A stretch of DNA of 64,000 nt from Candidatus Nitrospira nitrificans (GCF_001458775.1 NZ_CZPZ01000001.1:411969-475968), one strand, 5' to 3'; positions 26,852 to 36,376 are shown, counted from the first letter of the stretch. Program-made: numbers and translations. The notes: generated by a model not told the origin, from the letters alone.

Positions 26852-27820
26852 ATGCCTATGATCGGACTTCCGCTACTACTCATTAGTCTGCTGACACTCT
26901 TCTCTCATCCGACCTCGTCGTGGGCTGGAGCGAAGTATGAGGAGGGCCTCAAACAGTTGGCGGATGGGGTGACTGAAGGAGCTGCCAAGGCGAAAAAACA
27001 GCGCCTGGCTTTTATCGACTTCACCGATGGGAAGGGAGAACCGACTCCGATCGGACAGTTCCTTGCCGAAGAACTCGGAACACAGATCATGGTGGGCGGT
27101 GAATTGACGGTGGTGGATCGCGCCCTTACGTACTCGACCCTGAAGAAGTTGCACGTCGACCACATCGACTCGGCCCATGCGAAGACCATACGGCAGGCGG
27201 CCAAAACGATACGAGCCGACCTGTTTGTGGGCGGCGTGATCCTCGACACGCCCGATGGCCTACAGGTCACCGTGCGGCTCATCAGCCCATCGAATACCCA
27301 GCCGATCCGCGCGATACGGGGGATGCTGCCCAAAGCCGGTCCCTTGAACGCGTTCTTTAAAAAAGAGGAGGCGCCGCAACCGATCGTGAACATTGAGAGC
27401 CCCAAGGAGACTCCGGCGGCGATAGGGTTAGGGACGTACCGGAACGAACACTACGAAATGGTGGTCCGATCGATCGAACGACAGGCCACCCGAGCCAAGG
27501 TGGATCTCACCATCGAAAACCTTTCCCGGCGCGATGTGAAGCTCCTCTGTCATTTGCAGGGAACGGTCCTGACGGACGACCAGGGAACAGCTTGGCATCA
27601 AGGCGTTGGAGACAATCGAGAAGGTCTGTGTACCCGTGGCGTCGAACTCTCCCCTCGCCGAAAGGAACGGGCCGTCCTGACCTTCACCGGTCCATCGGAG
27701 ACAGCGGCCACTCTATTCACACTTCATTTTCGCGAGACGTTACCGAGACGAGACGCCTCCTTCGTCATTGATGGTTTAAAAGTTACCTCGCCGTCGGAAC
27801 CTACGCAGACGACGCCGTAA
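26852..27820 (+). CDS. FlgO-like exported protein
   Basis: 322 residues with an N-terminal signal peptide (about 1-25). Residues 48-150 have the FlgO/CsgG-like pattern: KKQRLAFIDFTDGKGEPTPIGQFLAEELG, then VVDRALTYSTLKKL and TIRADLFVGGVI. This fold occurs in outer-membrane-associated lipoproteins involved in flagella or curli-like export, but no such genes are nearby. The C-terminal half is a separate beta-rich domain of unknown type. The start is the ATG at 26852 or 26858; no Shine-Dalgarno is present. Confidence 0.65.
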   Translation: MPMIGLPLLLISLLTLFSHPTSSWAGAKYEEGLKQLADGVTEGAAKAKKQRLAFIDFTDGKGEPTPIGQFLAEELGTQIMVGGELTVVDRALTYSTLKKLHVDHIDSAHAKTIRQAAKTIRADLFVGGVILDTPDGLQVTVRLISPSNTQPIRAIRGMLPKAGPLNAFFKKEEAPQPIVNIESPKETPAAIGLGTYRNEHYEMVVRSIERQATRAKVDLTIENLSRRDVKLLCHLQGTVLTDDQGTAWHQGVGDNREGLCTRGVELSPRRKERAVLTFTGPSETAATLFTLHFRETLPRRDASFVIDGLKVTSPSEPTQTTP

Positions 27821-28044
27821 CAGAATGCTGAAAAAGTCCGCCGCTACGTTCTCACATCGTTCAGAGGCTCAACGCCGAAGCGTACGCCTTGCCTCTTCGC
27901 TCGCTGCAGACTTGCCTGCGGAGAGGCGCCTCTTGGCCCTCGGCTTCGCCGCGAGGCGAGCTCGTCTTGATGAGTCCGCGAGGCGGGCGAAACGGGCGCA
28001 CCGGGGCCTGGCGGATGAGAACAGCAGATTTTTTGAACATTCTG
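27821..28044. mobile_element. MITE-like repeat, family member 1
   Basis: 224 bases with imperfect terminal inverted repeats: CAGAATGCTGAAAAA (27821-27835) against TTTTTGAACATTCTG (28030-28044), 13 of 15 matching. It begins directly after the TAA of the FlgO-like gene. Internal words GCTACGTTCTC (27843-27853) and TTCGCTCGCTG (27896-27906) recur in the same order and spacing in the element at 48.5 kb. It encodes only a spurious 91-codon frame. Confidence 0.7.
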
Positions 28045-28110
28045 GAGTTATTCTGAGAGCCATATTATCGGCAACAACTGGGATTTTCGCAGTCTGGTAA
28101 AGGATCGCAT

Positions 28111-28911
28111 ATGTCAAAGACCTTGAAACAAGTGCTGACCGTCGCGGGCTCGGATTCCGGCGGAGGCGCCGGTATCCAAGCCGATATCAAAGCCATGTCC
28201 GCCAACGGCGTATTCGCCATGTCTGTCATCACGGCGATCACGGCCCAGAACACCGAAGAGGTAACGGATGTTCTGGAATTGCCGTCGTCCATTATCGCCT
28301 CGCAACTCGACGCGATCTTCGACGATTTCGACGTCGCCGCCGTGAAGACCGGAATGTTGTCCTCGGCGGCCATCGTGGAGGTGATCGTCGCCATGCTGGC
28401 GCCTCAGCACATAACCAATCTGATCGTGGATCCGGTGATGATTTCCAAGAGCGGTCATTCTCTCTTGCGACCGGATGCAGTCGAAGCGGTCAAGACCAGG
28501 CTGTTGCCGCTCGCATTGGTTGTGACACCGAACGTGCATGAGGCCCAGCAACTGTCGGGAATTGAGATCACTTCGTTGGCCGATGCTCGTCGAGCCGCCA
28601 AGGTCATTCATGGCTTCGGATGCAAATATGTGCTGATCAAAGGCGGCCATCTCCTCAACGAACGAGGGACGGACGTGCTCTATGACGGACGTTTCTTCAA
28701 CATCTTGAAGGGGGAATTCATCGAAACTCGCCATACGCATGGCACCGGCTGTACGTTCGCCTCCGCGCTGGCGGCGCATCTGGCACGAGGACGATCCGTC
28801 CTCGATGCGGCGCAGGCCGCAAAGTCGTACGTCACCGAAGCGATCCGCCATGGGCTGGCAATCGGTCATGGACAAGGCCCCACGGATCATTTTTATTTCC
28901 TGGAGCGATAA
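28111..28911 (+). CDS. thiD: Hydroxymethylpyrimidine/phosphomethylpyrimidine kinase
   Basis: 266 residues, standard length. The N-terminal motif [19 protein letters not shown] binds HMP, and the C-terminal [18 protein letters not shown] is the ribokinase-fold anion hole. It phosphorylates HMP and HMP-P to HMP-PP for thiamine synthesis. AAAGGA precedes the ATG by 6 bases. It is away from thiC and thi4 (50-53 kb) and no TPP riboswitch is seen in front of it; a mobile repeat lies just upstream. Confidence 0.93.
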   Translation: MSKTLKQVLTVAGSDSGGGAGIQADIKAMSANGVFAMSVITAITAQNTEEVTDVLELPSSIIASQLDAIFDDFDVAAVKTGMLSSAAIVEVIVAMLAPQHITNLIVDPVMISKSGHSLLRPDAVEAVKTRLLPLALVVTPNVHEAQQLSGIEITSLADARRAAKVIHGFGCKYVLIKGGHLLNERGTDVLYDGRFFNILKGEFIETRHTHGTGCTFASALAAHLARGRSVLDAAQAAKSYVTEAIRHGLAIGHGQGPTDHFYFLER

Positions 28912-28921
28912 CGGCACCTCA

Positions 28922-30247
28922 ATGTCGGCACGAACCTATCCGCCCCTCTCATTGTGCTTCGCCGGACTCGGCTGGTTGGTGCTTGCTTCAATCCTCGGGG
29001 CGGCGATCCTCATCGGACTGATTCACGGCACTCCGCTGCCGCCATGGGTCCGAGCGTTCCATGTCCATGCGGTCTTGGTCGGCGGCGTGGCCCAGATTCT
29101 TCTTGGTGGATTTCTCCTCTTCATCTCCCCTCCTCGCTCGGCTGACCGAAAAGAAACGGAGTCGCATCCCCTGACATTCTGGGCGATGAACAGCGGTTTG
29201 GTTGGGATGCTCGTGGGGTTTTGGCTGCATCGGTACATGGTCGTAGGTTTCGCCGGATTCGTCGTCATTGCCGCGTTTCTCTCCGCCATATACTCCATTT
29301 GGAGCCGGACACATCGCGCGGGACAATCATCCATCAACCATTCGTGGTATTACGCGCTCTCTCTCTTCGCCCTGATCGGCGGATCGATCTGCGGTTTGAT
29401 CATGGCGTTTGGGTTGATGCCGGAATCCTATGGCTATGCGCGGCTCGCACACATCCACTTGGTGGTGCTCGGCTTTGTGGTGCTGGCAATCATCGGCATG
29501 ATCCACCATATCCTCCCGAAAGTCTGGAGCAGTCCTTCCTTGAGCCCCAAGCTCGCGCAAACGGCGATGGTCCTGATGCCGCTCGGCGCCGCTGTCTTGA
29601 TCGGCGGATTCTTGAACTCATCGGTCCCTGTTGAAATGGCCGCCGGCGCCATGCTCTTCATAGGCGGGGTCCTCTGGGCCGGCAATCTGCTTGGAACCTG
29701 GCGTTCCTCGACCCACACCGGCAGCGCCGCCTCGGACCATCTTTTGGTCAGTACCTTCTTTCTCCTGCTCACCATCATCCTCGGCGCCCTTGTCGGAGCG
29801 AATCACCTCTCCAGTCCCCCGCGGCTACCGTACGGCACGCTCCACCTCGTCGCCTATACACATATGACGTTCGTCGGCTTCATCATGAATGGCATCATGG
29901 GCGCGTGCTCCTACTTCATCCCCCTCACCCTAGCAGCCGATCGTGTCCCCAATACCAAGAAACGCGGGCCGTATCTTGATCAGCTGAACGGTATCATGAA
30001 CCGCTGGAGCACCGTTCAAATCGGCGCGCTCAGTTTGGGAACCATGGGACTTGGCCTCTTGGCCGCGTTGACCTGGAATGTACCGCTGACCTCCCTCTAC
30101 ATCCCTATCGCAACCTGGACCAGTCTCGGCCTCCTCATGACCGGCTTGACTCTCTTTTCAGTCAAACTGACCTCGATGATCGTCAAGCAACCGGACCGGC
30201 TTCGGACAGGACAGACCTCCGCCGACGAGCTCAAACTCACGGCGTGA
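28922..30247 (+). CDS. Heme-copper oxidase subunit I-like membrane protein
   Basis: 441 residues with about 12 hydrophobic helices. His-containing helices resemble those of cbb3/NOR-type subunit I: FHVHAVLVGGVAQILLGG, ARLAHIHLVVLGF, GMIHHILPKVW and AYTHMTFVGFIMNGIMGACSYFIP. It may bind haem, but I cannot show a full set of heme-copper ligands, so it could be a non-catalytic relative. It starts 10 bases after the thiD stop with no own ribosome-binding site and is probably translated by reinitiation. Longer upstream starts overlap thiD and are not supported. Confidence 0.65.
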   Translation: MSARTYPPLSLCFAGLGWLVLASILGAAILIGLIHGTPLPPWVRAFHVHAVLVGGVAQILLGGFLLFISPPRSADRKETESHPLTFWAMNSGLVGMLVGFWLHRYMVVGFAGFVVIAAFLSAIYSIWSRTHRAGQSSINHSWYYALSLFALIGGSICGLIMAFGLMPESYGYARLAHIHLVVLGFVVLAIIGMIHHILPKVWSSPSLSPKLAQTAMVLMPLGAAVLIGGFLNSSVPVEMAAGAMLFIGGVLWAGNLLGTWRSSTHTGSAASDHLLVSTFFLLLTIILGALVGANHLSSPPRLPYGTLHLVAYTHMTFVGFIMNGIMGACSYFIPLTLAADRVPNTKKRGPYLDQLNGIMNRWSTVQIGALSLGTMGLGLLAALTWNVPLTSLYIPIATWTSLGLLMTGLTLFSVKLTSMIVKQPDRLRTGQTSADELKLTA

Positions 30248-30271
30248 ACGTCCGGCCAGGTATCCCCCGTC

Positions 30272-30300
30272 CTGACCGCAGACACCGACTCTGATACAAT
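30272..30300 (+). promoter_or_regulatory. Putative extended -10 promoter of the alpha/beta hydrolase gene
   Basis: CTGACC (30272-30277), a 17-base spacer and TACAAT (30295-30300) with an upstream TG (extended -10). Transcription would begin at 30307-30309, at the ATG itself. Confidence 0.45.
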
Positions 30301-30308
30301 CCCCCCTC

Positions 30309-31085
30309 ATGGAAGAACGCTTCTCATTTCTTGATCCTCACGGTCATCGAGTCGCCGGTCTCTTGACCGTTCCCGACGGAGGAACGGATAAGATTTCCAT
30401 CCTGTGCCACGGATTCCTTTCATCGAAAACCAGCTCGACGAACAAAACACTCACCCGCCTGCTGATCGACCAAGGCATCGCCACGTTTTGCTTCGACTTC
30501 TTCGGCCAGGGAGAAAGCGAAGGCCCGTTCGATCAGCTGACCGTCGGTTTGGCGGTTGAACAGGCACGGAGCGCGGTCGATCTCATGAGAGCGCGTGGCT
30601 ATCGGCACATCGGCCTGATGGGATCGAGTTTCGGCGGTCTGGTCTCGATTCTGACTGCGTCACAGCGGGCGGACTTGGCCTGCCTCGCCTTGAAATGTCC
30701 TGTCGTCGACTTCGCCGAGGAGCTACGGCTCGAATTCGGAGACGATGGAATGGCGCGATGGAAGGCAACCGGCACGATTCCGAACATCATGGGCGGCCCC
30801 GACCGAATCACGCTTCACTATGCTTTTTATGAAGATGCGCTCCGGCAGATCGCCTACGTCCCCGCGCGATCGATCACGGCTCCAACCGTCATCGTGCAAG
30901 GCGACAAGGACGAGCATGTCCCGCTGCATCAAAGCAGGCGGCTCTACGAAGCGTTGCGGGTCAAAAAGCACCTCGAACTGTTGCCCGGCGCCGACCATCA
31001 GTTCACGAAGGGGACGGACTTCACGAGAATGACTCTGACCATTGCCGATTGGCTGAATCGGCACCTGTCCACCGCTCAGTCATAA
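30309..31085 (+). CDS. Alpha/beta hydrolase
   Basis: 258 residues, soluble. The nucleophile elbow is GLMGSSFGG; the acid is probably Asp in VIVQGDKDEHVP and the base is His in PGADHQF. The oxyanion region is LCHGFLSSKTSS. This is the esterase/acyl-hydrolase type with a FFGQGES segment; the substrate is unknown. No ribosome-binding site precedes the ATG (see the promoter just upstream). Confidence 0.85.
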   Translation: MEERFSFLDPHGHRVAGLLTVPDGGTDKISILCHGFLSSKTSSTNKTLTRLLIDQGIATFCFDFFGQGESEGPFDQLTVGLAVEQARSAVDLMRARGYRHIGLMGSSFGGLVSILTASQRADLACLALKCPVVDFAEELRLEFGDDGMARWKATGTIPNIMGGPDRITLHYAFYEDALRQIAYVPARSITAPTVIVQGDKDEHVPLHQSRRLYEALRVKKHLELLPGADHQFTKGTDFTRMTLTIADWLNRHLSTAQS

Positions 31086-31163
31086 TCAGCCATCCACAAA
31101 CGAACGACGGAGCAGCGCTCAACCGAGGATGGGCGTGGATAGATCTGGCGGATGAGTTCGAGT

Positions 31164-31877
31164 CTAAGTTGCCGGATCCGGCGGCTCAGGGTGCTGAATT
31201 TCTTGGAGCACAAACTGTTTCGGAAGCAGGACGGGCAAAATCACCCCGATCGGATCGCCGCGCTTGATCGTCGTGGGCTTGTGCAACTGTAACAGAAAGT
31301 TGGCGGTGAAGGCTTCGTAGTCGGGCAACCAGGCATACTGATTCGGCGTGCGTTTATACTCCTGCGTCTTGATGCCCTCCCAGACGGTAAACGTCCGGTC
31401 CGGATGATGATAGAAGTGGTTGGGCAGATCCTTCATCATTAAGCCGACATGTTTGGGATAGTAGAGACGGATTCCGCAACAGAGCTTGGGATACCCGCTG
31501 TTTAGAATCAAATCGACGTACATCCCGGAAAATGTCTTGTAGCCGAGCAATCGCTCTTCCGGCGCGATCGGCGGCGATTGCCACTGGACCCCTGACGCGG
31601 TGCGGCGCAATTTCACATCGGCGGGACAGCGGATGAGCCAGCCATAGTTGCCCACAGTCCGGACCGGCCCACAGTCGTCCGGCAACACCTTGTAACCACC
31701 GGCAGCCAGCGCCCGCTGTTCATCCAGCGTCATGTGACTCAACATCGGCCGGTGAGGGTGAAAGTCCAGCTTCAGCCGCTCCGGAGGAAACGCGGTGGAG
31801 TACTCCCGCTCCCAATAGATGACAATCTTTTCGGATTCATCATCCGATGTCGTCGATTCTACGGTTTCTTCTTCCAT
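31164..31877 (-). CDS. Conserved hypothetical protein (possibly DUF6065)
   Basis: 237 residues, no signal peptide. Conserved-looking segments are GNYGWLIRCPADV, FSGMYVDLILNSGYPKLC and TIKRGDPIGVILPVLLPK, which I tentatively associate with DUF6065-type proteins found near modification or secondary-metabolite genes. The N-terminus is acidic and probably disordered. Function is unknown. Confidence 0.6.
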   Translation of the reverse strand: MEEETVESTTSDDESEKIVIYWEREYSTAFPPERLKLDFHPHRPMLSHMTLDEQRALAAGGYKVLPDDCGPVRTVGNYGWLIRCPADVKLRRTASGVQWQSPPIAPEERLLGYKTFSGMYVDLILNSGYPKLCCGIRLYYPKHVGLMMKDLPNHFYHHPDRTFTVWEGIKTQEYKRTPNQYAWLPDYEAFTANFLLQLHKPTTIKRGDPIGVILPVLLPKQFVLQEIQHPEPPDPAT

Positions 31878-32173
31878 GGGCGCTGACAGTAATCGAATGG
31901 GCTAGGCGGACACAAGAGGCTAATCAGCATGGCATGGGGGATGGGGGTAATGTCCTCACATCAAGCGGCCCTCAACTTTTCACCGATTTCCTCCGAAAAG
32001 GCTGTGTCGCTCCGCGGGTGATGCGCTGCCTTCTGCATCCGCCGGCAGAAACGGTGCTGCGCGTGCCGTGAATCGCAGGACGGAAACTCCGGTCTGAAAG
32101 TCCAGGATCAATCTTTTGCTTGGTCTTCCTGCACGCATCATGAAAGAACGAAGAGGAAGGAGAGTCGTGAGCG

Positions 32174-33253
32174 ATGCCCAAGATCGATGAACTCTTTCGC
32201 ATGATGATCGAACAGGGGGCGTCGGACCTTCATCTGATTGCAGGGCACGTCCCGACCTTTCGCATCAACGGTGAATTGGAACGCCTGCCGGGCACTGCGG
32301 CGCTCGACAACCAAGAGCTCCATGACCTGCTCTATGAGATCACTCCGAGTCCGAAGAAGGACGTGTTCGAATCGACGGGCGATGTGGACTTTGGGTATGA
32401 AATTCCCGGATTGGCCCGCTTCCGTTCCAATTTCTTCAACCACAAACACGGGATGGGGGCGGTGTTTCGGAAAATTCCCACCACCATCCCCTCTGCCGAA
32501 GAGTTGGGCTTACCGCCCGTGCTGACACGCGCGGCGATGTTGCGGAAAGGGCTGGTGCTGGTCACGGGCCCGACCGGCAGCGGAAAATCGACGACGCTGG
32601 CGGCGATGGTTGATTATGCGAACCGCCACCGGAAGGATCACATTCTGACCATCGAAGATCCGATCGAGTTCGTCCATCAGAGCAAAAATTGCATCGTCAA
32701 TCACCGAGAGATCGGCTTACATACCATCACATTCGGTTCGGCTCTGCGGGGAGCCCTTCGTGAAGATCCGGATATTATTCTCGTCGGCGAAATGAGAGAC
32801 CCGGAAACCATCGCATTGGCGGTGGAGGCGGCAGCAACCGGGCATCTCGTGTTCGGAACCCTGCACACGGAGAACGCCGCCAAAACGGTCGACCGCATCA
32901 TCGAAGTCTTTCCTGCCTCGGAACAGCCGCAGATCCGCAACACCCTGTCCACGGCGCTCCGCGTCGTGGTCGCGCAGAACCTTTTCAAGCGAATCGACCA
33001 GAAAGGGCGATGTGCCGCACTGGAAATTTTGGTCTGCACCCCGGCCGTCAGCAATTTGATCCGAGACGCCAAAACGGTCCAAATCGCTTCGCAGATGCAA
33101 ACCGGGAAAAACGTCGGCATGCAGACCCTGGATGACGCGATCCAGGATCTCCTCGCCAAAAAATGGATCTCGCCGGAAGAAGCGTATGAGAAATGCATCG
33201 ACAAGAATCGCTTCGCCAAACTCCTCAAGACCCCGCCGGATGTGCTGCAGTAG
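32174..33253 (+). CDS. pilT: Type IV pilus retraction ATPase PilT
   Basis: 359 residues, normal for PilT. It has the N-terminal PAS-like domain (GASDLHLIAGHVPTFRINGEL), Walker A (GPTGSGKST), the Asp box (HILTIEDPIEFVHQS), Walker B (LVGEMRDPETI) and the His box (HLVFGTLHTENAAKT). It forms hexamers in the cytoplasm at the pilus base and powers retraction. No other pil genes are adjacent. GGAGAG lies about 11 bases before the ATG, a long spacing. Confidence 0.94.
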   Translation: MPKIDELFRMMIEQGASDLHLIAGHVPTFRINGELERLPGTAALDNQELHDLLYEITPSPKKDVFESTGDVDFGYEIPGLARFRSNFFNHKHGMGAVFRKIPTTIPSAEELGLPPVLTRAAMLRKGLVLVTGPTGSGKSTTLAAMVDYANRHRKDHILTIEDPIEFVHQSKNCIVNHREIGLHTITFGSALRGALREDPDIILVGEMRDPETIALAVEAAATGHLVFGTLHTENAAKTVDRIIEVFPASEQPQIRNTLSTALRVVVAQNLFKRIDQKGRCAALEILVCTPAVSNLIRDAKTVQIASQMQTGKNVGMQTLDDAIQDLLAKKWISPEEAYEKCIDKNRFAKLLKTPPDVLQ

Positions 33254-33785
33254 CTCTGGGGCGAGACTGTGGTTAGGCCGCCTGAAAATGCGAGACTCTC
33301 ACTGGATTAGAGGAACGCACTTGCGGATAGGACCCACCGGTCTTGAAACTGTAGAATCTCTATATTTTTCGAACCTGCTGCATAAACCTAATCACCGAAT
33401 TCTAACTTTCCGTGAGGTTTCTTTGAACATGTCATCGCCACTCATCCCATTCTTTATGGATGGACCGTGTGACGACCTGGGATACTGTAATACGCGTGAT
33501 CATCCGCTCGGTGGCGAACCACCCCGATAAATCTGGCGATGATTTCTCGGTTCTTCACAACCCTCATGCCCAGCGCCCTCTCGACCAGACCGTATTTGGT
33601 TGGTGCGAACAGTTCACATTTCTCGATGAACAGCTGCATCGATCCCCACCACTCCCAACCACACCATAGCAACCACGGCCCCACCCTGCTCACGAACTCC
33701 TATGGCCTTCCTCATCCTCATCTAACCTCGCTACCTATGAAGGAGTCGGTTATAAGCGGTCGTGAACATCCCCTCGTCACTTATC
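33254..33785. other. Intergenic region, no gene supported
   Basis: About 530 bases of lower GC between pilT and the convergent lipoprotein gene. A 79-codon frame on the minus strand (33454-33693) has no ribosome-binding site or recognised product. Confidence 0.4.
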
Positions 33786-34142
33786 TCACCGCGACACGAC
33801 GTTGAAGGTATCCCCAGCAAGAATCAGCCCCTCGGTGCCGTCTGACAGCTTGACTTGGAACGCGTCAAAGTCCTTGCCCTGATAGACCCCAACGGTTCTT
33901 GCCGTATCACCTGCCGTCAGCGTGACGATGACGTGACCTGGCTGAACGCCGGCAACGGCATTGTCAGGAGAAGGAGGGACCTGGTCCATGCTGTGGACTT
34001 CCGTTGGTTTCTCAATCACGAGAATGGCCTCACGATTGTTGCACCCAACCGGGATTGTGACACTCAACGCTAATAGAGCGAATGCAGTGAGGTGATCACG
34101 GAATCGTCCTGAGATAGTGTTCAAGCACATAATCCTTCGCAT
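33786..34142 (-). CDS. Small lipoprotein
   Basis: 118 residues. The signal sequence ends in a lipobox (TIPVGC). The mature part is a short beta-rich domain (GHVIVTLTAGDTARTVGVYQ, then FQVKLSDGTEGLILAGD), similar in outline to SH3-like folds. A second ATG four codons later could be the start. Function is unknown. GGAAG precedes the first ATG. Confidence 0.65.
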   Translation of the reverse strand: MRRIMCLNTISGRFRDHLTAFALLALSVTIPVGCNNREAILVIEKPTEVHSMDQVPPSPDNAVAGVQPGHVIVTLTAGDTARTVGVYQGKDFDAFQVKLSDGTEGLILAGDTFNVVSR

Positions 34143-34165
34143 CTCACTTCCTTTTCAGCCTCCAC

Positions 34166-34828
34166 TCAATAAATAATTCCGCCCACCACCCAATGTCGAT
34201 CATCAGGGATATCAATCAACAATCGTGTCAGATTCATACGGGCCAGCTGGGACCCGATTTCATCTTCTGTAAATGCCGCAAGCAGCGAATTGTAGAAGTC
34301 CCGTCGCAAGATGTCCGGCTCATGAGCCGCGTATTGATCGACAATGGCTTGTGCCGCCTCCGGCGAGTCGGGGCGGAGCAGATCCATCACCAACACCGGC
34401 GCGCCGGGTTTCACCAACTGACGAAGCTTCTGCCAGAACTGCAACGGGTTCGGAAGATGATGAAGCAGACTATTGGAAATCGCAGCATCGACGATTCTCG
34501 CGCCGGCGACCTCTTCATATCGCTCACATCGTAATGTGATGCGGTCGGCCAGACCCACTTGCTTCACCGCTTGCTCCCCCAACTGAATCATCGGCGCCGA
34601 GGCATCGATGCCGATGACCTGGCAGGTTGGATACAGGTTGGCGAATCGAATCGGAATATCAGCAGGGCCGCAGCCGAGATCCAGCACCTTTCCTTGCAAA
34701 AACTCCGGAAAGTATTCCTTGAATCGATCGACGAACCCTTGATTCTCTTCCGCAAAGTCAGCCCGCGCGTAGGCCTCGGCTTGCGTCGGATCATCCATGA
34801 GTTCCGGTTCGAGTATGCGATCCATCAT
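34166..34828 (-). CDS. Class I SAM-dependent methyltransferase
   Basis: 221 residues from the ATG at 34828, with GAGGG 6 bases upstream. Motif I is KVLDLGCGPADIPIRFA, followed by the acidic end of beta-2 (VIGIDAS) and motif II (IVDAAISNSLLHHLPNP), which is the UbiE/Methyltransf_25 pattern. The substrate cannot be told. It lies upstream of the small lipoprotein on the same strand with a gap of about 20 bases. Confidence 0.85.
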   Translation of the reverse strand: MMDRILEPELMDDPTQAEAYARADFAEENQGFVDRFKEYFPEFLQGKVLDLGCGPADIPIRFANLYPTCQVIGIDASAPMIQLGEQAVKQVGLADRITLRCERYEEVAGARIVDAAISNSLLHHLPNPLQFWQKLRQLVKPGAPVLVMDLLRPDSPEAAQAIVDQYAAHEPDILRRDFYNSLLAAFTEDEIGSQLARMNLTRLLIDIPDDRHWVVGGIIY

Positions 34829-34845
34829 TTTCGTCCCTCGTCGTT

Positions 34846-34931
34846 CGTGAAGCGTATCTCGCATCTCGCAAACAAGATGAGCCTAATCTCTTTTTGCCAT
34901 GCGCTTCACACTTCACGAGATACGCTTCACG
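34846..34931. repeat. Word-repeat spacer E with a perfect 16-bp inverted repeat
   Basis: CGTGAAGCGTATCTCG (34846-34861) and its exact reverse complement CGAGATACGCTTCACG (34916-34931) flank about 54 bases. The TGA of the MOSC gene lies inside the right-hand word on the minus strand. CTTCACGAGATACGCTT recurs in spacer G at 45 kb. Confidence 0.75.
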
Positions 34932-35406
34932 GCTCCACCACCACCGCGTCGCCCGGCCGCACCACGCCGCCACGCAACACTTTCGCATAGACGCGACTCC
35001 AACCGGGATTGAGCTTCTGAGACATACGCGAAAAGTCCTCATCCCGAAACCATCGCCCGTTGTGGGCGCAGGGCGTCGTATAGCTGGTCACTTCGAGCTC
35101 GACATCGGGACCAATCGTCAATCGCACGCCTGGGCGAATCAATTCCCAGTCCAAGCCGGCGAGCGTCAAGTTTTCGCCGGACGATCCTGCATCGATGGGA
35201 TGACCTTCGTCTTGAAGTTGTTCGATGAGTTCAAGCGAATACACACAGACGGCGCGGTCAGGCCCTCCATGGAACTTCAGATTACGCTGGCGATCGCCGG
35301 CTACGCCTTTGTCACTCACCGCCGCCTCCGACACGGGAAGCTTTGGAACCCCGCCGTCGGACACGTTGATTTGATGCACATAGGGATAAGGCAGCCGATT
35401 AGACAT
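34927..35406 (-). CDS. MOSC domain protein
   Basis: 159 residues from the ATG at 35406; a GTG one codon earlier is an equally spaced alternative. The MOSC fold is shown by AGDRQRNLKFHGGPDRAVCVY, GSSGENLTLAG, RLTIGPDVELEVTSYTTPC and a C-terminal GDAVVV. The Cys in TPCAHN is the conserved MOSC cysteine. Such proteins bind molybdenum cofactor-type ligands or sulfur. The start overlaps the prmA stop, so it is translationally coupled to prmA. Confidence 0.85.
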   Translation of the reverse strand: MSNRLPYPYVHQINVSDGGVPKLPVSEAAVSDKGVAGDRQRNLKFHGGPDRAVCVYSLELIEQLQDEGHPIDAGSSGENLTLAGLDWELIRPGVRLTIGPDVELEVTSYTTPCAHNGRWFRDEDFSRMSQKLNPGWSRVYAKVLRGGVVRPGDAVVVEP

Positions 35407-35408
35407 CA

Positions 35409-36284
35409 CTACATCTCTCCATCGCAGGATTCCGGCCGGATGAATTTCAGCGCCACCCAGCCTTCTTCTTCACGCCGTTCCAAACACACGAGACCCAGAC
35501 CGGACAACCGATCCATGATCTCAGTTTGTTGCTCGATCAGAATGCCGGAAACCAAGATGCTCGCCCCTCGCAGCGCGGCCAAATCGTCGGCGAGGCCCAA
35601 AACCGTCTGCCGATCGAGATTGGCCAGCACAAGATCGATCGTCTGCCGCCTCTCCTGGGGCAGGTCAGCCAACGTCCCGCCGATAATGTCGATCTGCTCA
35701 TTCAACCTATTCTGGGCAACATATTCCTTCGCACAATCGACCGCAACAGAATCAATCTCGACTCCGATGGCGGAGGCTGCGCCCAGCTTGACCGCAGCCA
35801 TCGCCAGGATCGCGCTCCCAGTCCCCACGTCCAAGACCTGCTCTCCACCGCGAATGTCTTCTTGCAACCACTCCAATAACATACGAGTAGTCGCATGGTG
35901 GCCGGTGCCGAAGGCTTGCTTCGGGTCCAGCACGATCTCGATGTCCTGTGAACCCAACAGAACCGGCTCCCAGCTCGGGCGAATCATCAATCGGCCGATA
36001 CGAAGCGGCTTCACCGAACGAGTCCAGGCTTCATTCCAGTCTTGAGACGGCACTCGCTGCACCGAGAGAGGGATCGCCAGGCTCGACGGCGCGAGATCCG
36101 CAAGGACCGAGCGCACCGACGCCAGCTTTTCGTCATTCCATTGGTCTTCCGTCCAATAGAGATGAACCACGCCCTCATCTTCCCAGGCGCCTTGAACGGC
36201 AGAATCATCGAGCCTGCTCAATAACTCGCCGGCATCGAGGCGTTCCTGGATACAGACATCAACCCAGTCCTTCGGCATCGTCAT
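35409..36284 (-). CDS. prmA: Ribosomal protein L11 methyltransferase
   Basis: 291 residues. The PrmA-specific ILDPKQAFGTGHHATTRM and the SAM site VLDVGTGSAILAMAAVKLGA are clear, followed by VLANLDRQ, the NPPY-like motif of the family. The N-terminal substrate-recognition domain is present. It trimethylates L11 in the cytoplasm. It forms a coupled pair with the MOSC gene. Confidence 0.9.
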   Translation of the reverse strand: MTMPKDWVDVCIQERLDAGELLSRLDDSAVQGAWEDEGVVHLYWTEDQWNDEKLASVRSVLADLAPSSLAIPLSVQRVPSQDWNEAWTRSVKPLRIGRLMIRPSWEPVLLGSQDIEIVLDPKQAFGTGHHATTRMLLEWLQEDIRGGEQVLDVGTGSAILAMAAVKLGAASAIGVEIDSVAVDCAKEYVAQNRLNEQIDIIGGTLADLPQERRQTIDLVLANLDRQTVLGLADDLAALRGASILVSGILIEQQTEIMDRLSGLGLVCLERREEEGWVALKFIRPESCDGEM

Positions 36285-36338
36285 GGCTCACTCATGATCG
36301 GCAACACCCGCCCCGCCATGCCGGAGGCCAATCATGAT

Positions 36339-36368
36339 TTGACGTCCCACGTCCGTTCCCAGTAAGGT
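36339..36368 (+). promoter_or_regulatory. Putative promoter of the MutS-like gene
   Basis: TTGACG (36339-36344), an 18-base spacer and TAAGGT (36363-36368). The ATG at 36377 is 8 bases further, so the mRNA would be leaderless. The -10 match is weak. Confidence 0.35.
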
Positions 36369-36376
36369 CGCTTGTC

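Noticed and set aside
27825..28100. 91-codon frame between the FlgO-like gene and thiD
   Set aside because: It is encoded by a MITE-like repeat, has Arg/Ala-rich composition and no family.
33454..33693. 79-codon minus-strand frame after pilT
   Set aside because: No ribosome-binding site, no recognisable product and low coding character.
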